64,000 bases of DNA from Flavobacterium sp. N502540 (lineage in GTDB: Bacteria > Bacteroidota > Bacteroidia > Flavobacteriales > Flavobacteriaceae), in contig NZ_CP110012.1 in the NCBI RefSeq assembly GCF_025947365.1, forward strand, positions 2,418,001 through 2,482,000, given 5' to 3'. This document shows positions 61,411-64,000 of this stretch, piece after piece. Numbering within the stretch: position 1 is the first letter of the stretch; every line of letters begins with the position of its first letter. The notes beneath the pieces were generated by a model. It did no database searches, was not told where the DNA came from, and saw only the letters and a list, made by a program, of their open reading frames with translations. The position numbers and the translations under genes were made by a program.

Positions 61411-62439
61411 TTAATTATTGGTCGTATTTGTTTTTTGTGTTTCGGCTTCTTTTGCTTTTTTCGCCGCTTCTCTCTCTTCTAAAATTTTCTTTCTTCTGTC
61501 TTCTAATTCTTTTTTACGCTGTTCGTAAAGCTTTTGTCTTTCTTCAGCTTTATTTACAGCAGGCTGAGCCGGTGCTGTTCCTTCGGTTGGGCTAACATTG
61601 GTAGCCGGTTTTGCTGTTGTGCCATCCGTTTTAGCAGGCTCTGTTTTGGCTCCTTCTGTTTTGACAGGTTCAGAAACCGTGCCATTTTTTTTGGCATCCC
61701 TTTCGGCGGCTAATGCTTTTCTTCTGTCTTCGTATTCTTTTTTCTTGGCTTCCTGCTCAAGTCTTCTGTCCTCAATTAATTTTGCTCTGGCGGCTTTTTT
61801 ATCATCAAGAGCTTTTTGTCGGTCTGCCATGGCTGGATTCTCATCAATAGCATTTTCCAGTTTTTCTTTGGCTTCCTGATCTTTTAATTGTTTTTTAGTC
61901 AGTTGTTCACGTTTGTCCGTACGGTTTAAAATTCGGATTACCTGATCGCTGATGTCAAATTTCTTATTGCTAAAAAGCATCGTTAAATCAGATGATTTGT
62001 CAAAGACAAAGTCATAATTTTTTGCTTCAGCAATATCCTGAACCGCGGTAAAAACCTGATCTTGTATAGGCTTTGCCAAACCTGCTTTCTGATGCATCAG
62101 ATTTCCATCGACACCAAATTGCTTTTGCTGATAATCCATCATTTCGGTTTCGAGAAATTTAATCTCGGTTTCTTTCTCGTCAATAAGCTCTTTTGTCAAT
62201 AAAGCTCTTTCGGCTTTAAGGCTTTCTTTAAGATTATTGATGTCCAGTTTTTTGGTCTCTATTTCCTGTTTCCACTTTTGAGCTTTGAGCTCTAATTGAG
62301 CTTTAGCTTCTTTGTAATCGGAAACATTTTCCAAAATATACTCCATATCGATGTAGCCAATCCTTGTCGTTCTTGTTTGAGCCTGACTTGTATTTGCTAC
62401 AATCAGGGCTAAAAATATAAATAAAAATTGTCTTCTCAT
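61411..62439 (-). CDS. OmpH/Skp-family periplasmic chaperone 2, long form
   Basis: 342 residues. Signal peptide to about SQAQ (residue 20), Skp-like part (RIGYIDMEYILENVSDYKEAKAQLE ... NYDFVFDKSSDLTMLFS, about 22-160), then an unusual tail of about 170 residues: charged coiled coil (KAARAKLIEDRRLEQEAKK) and a Thr/Pro/Lys/Glu linker with repeated KTE/PAKT (about 255-295) and another KR/E helix. The tail is absent from ordinary Skp. Confidence 0.88.
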   Translation of the reverse strand: MRRQFLFIFLALIVANTSQAQTRTTRIGYIDMEYILENVSDYKEAKAQLELKAQKWKQEIETKKLDINNLKESLKAERALLTKELIDEKETEIKFLETEMMDYQQKQFGVDGNLMHQKAGLAKPIQDQVFTAVQDIAEAKNYDFVFDKSSDLTMLFSNKKFDISDQVIRILNRTDKREQLTKKQLKDQEAKEKLENAIDENPAMADRQKALDDKKAARAKLIEDRRLEQEAKKKEYEDRRKALAAERDAKKNGTVSEPVKTEGAKTEPAKTDGTTAKPATNVSPTEGTAPAQPAVNKAEERQKLYEQRKKELEDRRKKILEEREAAKKAKEAETQKTNTTNN

Positions 62440-62481
62440 AACATTACTTTATTTGAAAATTTTTAACCAACTATTGTTTTT

Positions 62482-64000
62482 TTAGAATTGTTGTCCGATG
62501 ATAAAGTGAATTTCTTTACCATGCGCCTTAGTCTCTCCCGGTTGAGGATCGAAACCGTAACCCCAGTCAATACCCAATAATCCAAATGCCGGCATGAATA
62601 CACGTAAACCAACACCCGCAGAACGGTTCAGGTCAAATGGGTTATAATCTTTAAAAGTTGGAAATGATGAACCTCCTTCTAAAAACGCCAATGCATAAAT
62701 CGATGCAGAAGCTTTTAATGTAATCGGATAACGTAACTCCATAGAGAATTTGTTATAAATTGTGGCCCCAATTTGTTGGTTAAGTGCATTTGTAGGAGTT
62801 AAAGAGTTGTTTTCATAACCTCTCAACTGTACCGTTTCTCTACCATCCATCGAGTAGTTTGCCATTCCGTCTCCACCTAAATAAAAACGCTCAAACGGTA
62901 CCACTCCTCTTGCCTGATCGTATGCTCCCAGGAATCCAAATTCTGTTAAAGTTCGCAGTACTAATTTACCATAAAGTTTGGTATACCACTCACCTTTGAA
63001 TTTAATTTTGTAATATTCCAGCCAATTGTATCTTTTTTGATCTACTTTCCCTTGATCAGTATCTGCGCTCGCGTAATCAGAACCAACACTTACGACTGCC
63101 GGTGTTCCGTTAATGGTTTCCATTTTGGTGTAATCTCCAGTGTTCAATGGTTTACCATCTGCACCAGAAGTTGGAGCTCCTGTATATTGTGTTTTATATT
63201 CTTTTTGATTTTTTAGATCTCCATAATCAATTCCGTTAAACAAGGAATATGGAGGAGTTACTTTTGCAGAAATACTAAAGTCTGAACCATAGGTTGGGAA
63301 TATTGGGTTAACCCCTTTATTACTTCTTGAAAGACCAATAGTATATGCTAAGTTTCTCGACGCTCCGTTACCAAAGGTAAACAATCCTGTGTTATAATTG
63401 TTCAAGTCATAGTGCTGGTAACTAATAGATTGTGATAATACGAAGTAATCGTCCGGCACAGTAAGTCTTTTCGCTAAACCAACTTGTAAAGTCAGGATGT
63501 TAAAACTCTTGCTTTTATCTACACGTCTGGTAGCAAAGTCGTTTAAGAATTGTTTACTGTAAGAAATAGAAGAACTAAATTGTACCGGTTTTTTTCCTCC
63601 AAACCATGGTTCTGAAAATGACACGCTATAGGTTTGGAAATAAGTACTTCCTTGTAAACGAAGTGCTACTTTTTGACCGTCACCCATTGGTAATGGCTTG
63701 TACGATTCTTTATTGAACAGGTTTCTTGCTGAGAAGTTGTTAAATGATAATCCAAGGGTTCCAATGAAACCACCACCACCGTAACCTCCCTGAAGTTCTA
63801 CCTGGCTGGATCCTTTTTCTACAACATGGTACTCAATGTCAACAGTTCCTGCTGCAGCATCAACATTTTTGAATTTTGGATCAATGGCTTCAGGATCAAA
63901 GAATCCTAATTGTCCAATTTCACGAATTGTTCGAACTAACTGCTCTTTACTGTATTTTTCTCCTGGTTTAGTTCTTAATTCACGATAAATTACGTGGTCG
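62482..64000 (-). CDS. bamA: Outer-membrane assembly factor BamA, 5' end beyond the window
   Basis: The frame is open to the window edge; codons start at 63999 (DHVIYRELRTKPGEKYSKEQL), so the ATG at 63687 is internal. Visible parts: the end of the last POTRA domains (RTIREIGQLGFFDPEAIDP; VDIEYHVVEKGSSQVELQGG), then the barrel, including GSSFPTFKDYNPFDLNRSAGVGLRVFMPAFGLLGIDWGYGFD, ending in HFIIGQQF, a standard BamA C-terminal strand. It inserts barrels into the outer membrane. The OmpH genes downstream (42 bp) fit the usual bamA-skp order. A loop insert about 63040-63200 is variable. Confidence 0.93.
   Translation of the reverse strand, partial: DHVIYRELRTKPGEKYSKEQLVRTIREIGQLGFFDPEAIDPKFKNVDAAAGTVDIEYHVVEKGSSQVELQGGYGGGGFIGTLGLSFNNFSARNLFNKESYKPLPMGDGQKVALRLQGSTYFQTYSVSFSEPWFGGKKPVQFSSSISYSKQFLNDFATRRVDKSKSFNILTLQVGLAKRLTVPDDYFVLSQSISYQHYDLNNYNTGLFTFGNGASRNLAYTIGLSRSNKGVNPIFPTYGSDFSISAKVTPPYSLFNGIDYGDLKNQKEYKTQYTGAPTSGADGKPLNTGDYTKMETINGTPAVVSVGSDYASADTDQGKVDQKRYNWLEYYKIKFKGEWYTKLYGKLVLRTLTEFGFLGAYDQARGVVPFERFYLGGDGMANYSMDGRETVQLRGYENNSLTPTNALNQQIGATIYNKFSMELRYPITLKASASIYALAFLEGGSSFPTFKDYNPFDLNRSAGVGLRVFMPAFGLLGIDWGYGFDPQPGETKAHGKEIHFIIGQQF

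Overview
The window is a contiguous, AT-rich chromosomal segment from a gliding-type member of Flavobacteriia, most likely the genus Flavobacterium. The signs are SprA, a RemB-like protein, PorP/SprF-type proteins and a PorE-like OmpA protein of the type IX secretion system (T9SS); a T9SS type B C-terminal sorting domain; many DUFs typical of Bacteroidota (4270, 4403, 4907); Bacteroidota promoters of the TAnnTTTG type instead of sigma70 boxes; and weak or absent Shine-Dalgarno sequences. I see no rRNA, tRNA, CRISPR array or prophage.

Layout. (1) 10-17409: a giant secreted repeat protein of about 4830 residues, followed by a PorP/SprF-like outer-membrane protein and a TPR/PD40/OmpA (PorE-like) protein, a self-contained T9SS substrate-plus-attachment module. 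Three tandem-repeat families (7 x 240 bp, 11 x 219 bp, 15 x 294 bp) make up over half of the giant gene. (2) 17410-19535: non-housekeeping intergenic DNA with a terminator, interspersed repeats, a gene broken by one in-frame stop, and a REP-associated tyrosine transposase (RAYT) surrounded by its REP-like hairpin units; another REP unit lies 42 kb away at 60.7 kb. (3) 19536-34428: CBS protein, malic enzyme, ruvA, sprA, gcvH, VanZ-like, deoC, remB-like. This mixes housekeeping genes with gliding/T9SS genes. (4) 34545-39748: heme O synthase, two heme-copper oxidase subunit III-type proteins, subunit IV, a thioredoxin-fold protein, a SCO copper chaperone, a DUF420 protein and a small CxxC protein, i.e. 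terminal oxidase biogenesis. (5) 39820-41226: DUF4403 lipoprotein, convergent to the oxidase cluster.

(6) 41408-48532: a MacB-type tripartite efflux operon (ATPase, two permeases, adaptor, TolC, second adaptor), followed by tsaB. (7) 49248-51618 (minus): MscS channel, a small amphipathic helical protein, and an Nfu protein with a duplicated N-terminal domain. (8) 51762-53279: a second PorP/SprF protein and a gamma-carbonic anhydrase. (9) 53363-59655: a minus-strand operon of a decayed TonB-dependent receptor, a Kelch lipoprotein, a DUF4907 lipoprotein and a LytS-type kinase, then a LytTR regulator with its own promoter; divergent from it are a DUF4270 lipoprotein and an outer-membrane barrel. 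(10) 59660-64000 (minus): murI, two OmpH/Skp chaperones and the 3' part of bamA, which runs off the window.

The unifying theme is cell-envelope and surface biology: export (SprA, PorP, PorE-like), outer-membrane assembly (BamA, OmpH), efflux, and a very long repetitive surface protein. The most unusual sequence features are the homogenised repeat blocks of the giant protein, the covarying REP hairpins around the RAYT gene, and the remnant TonB receptor still sitting behind an intact promoter at the head of a regulated operon.
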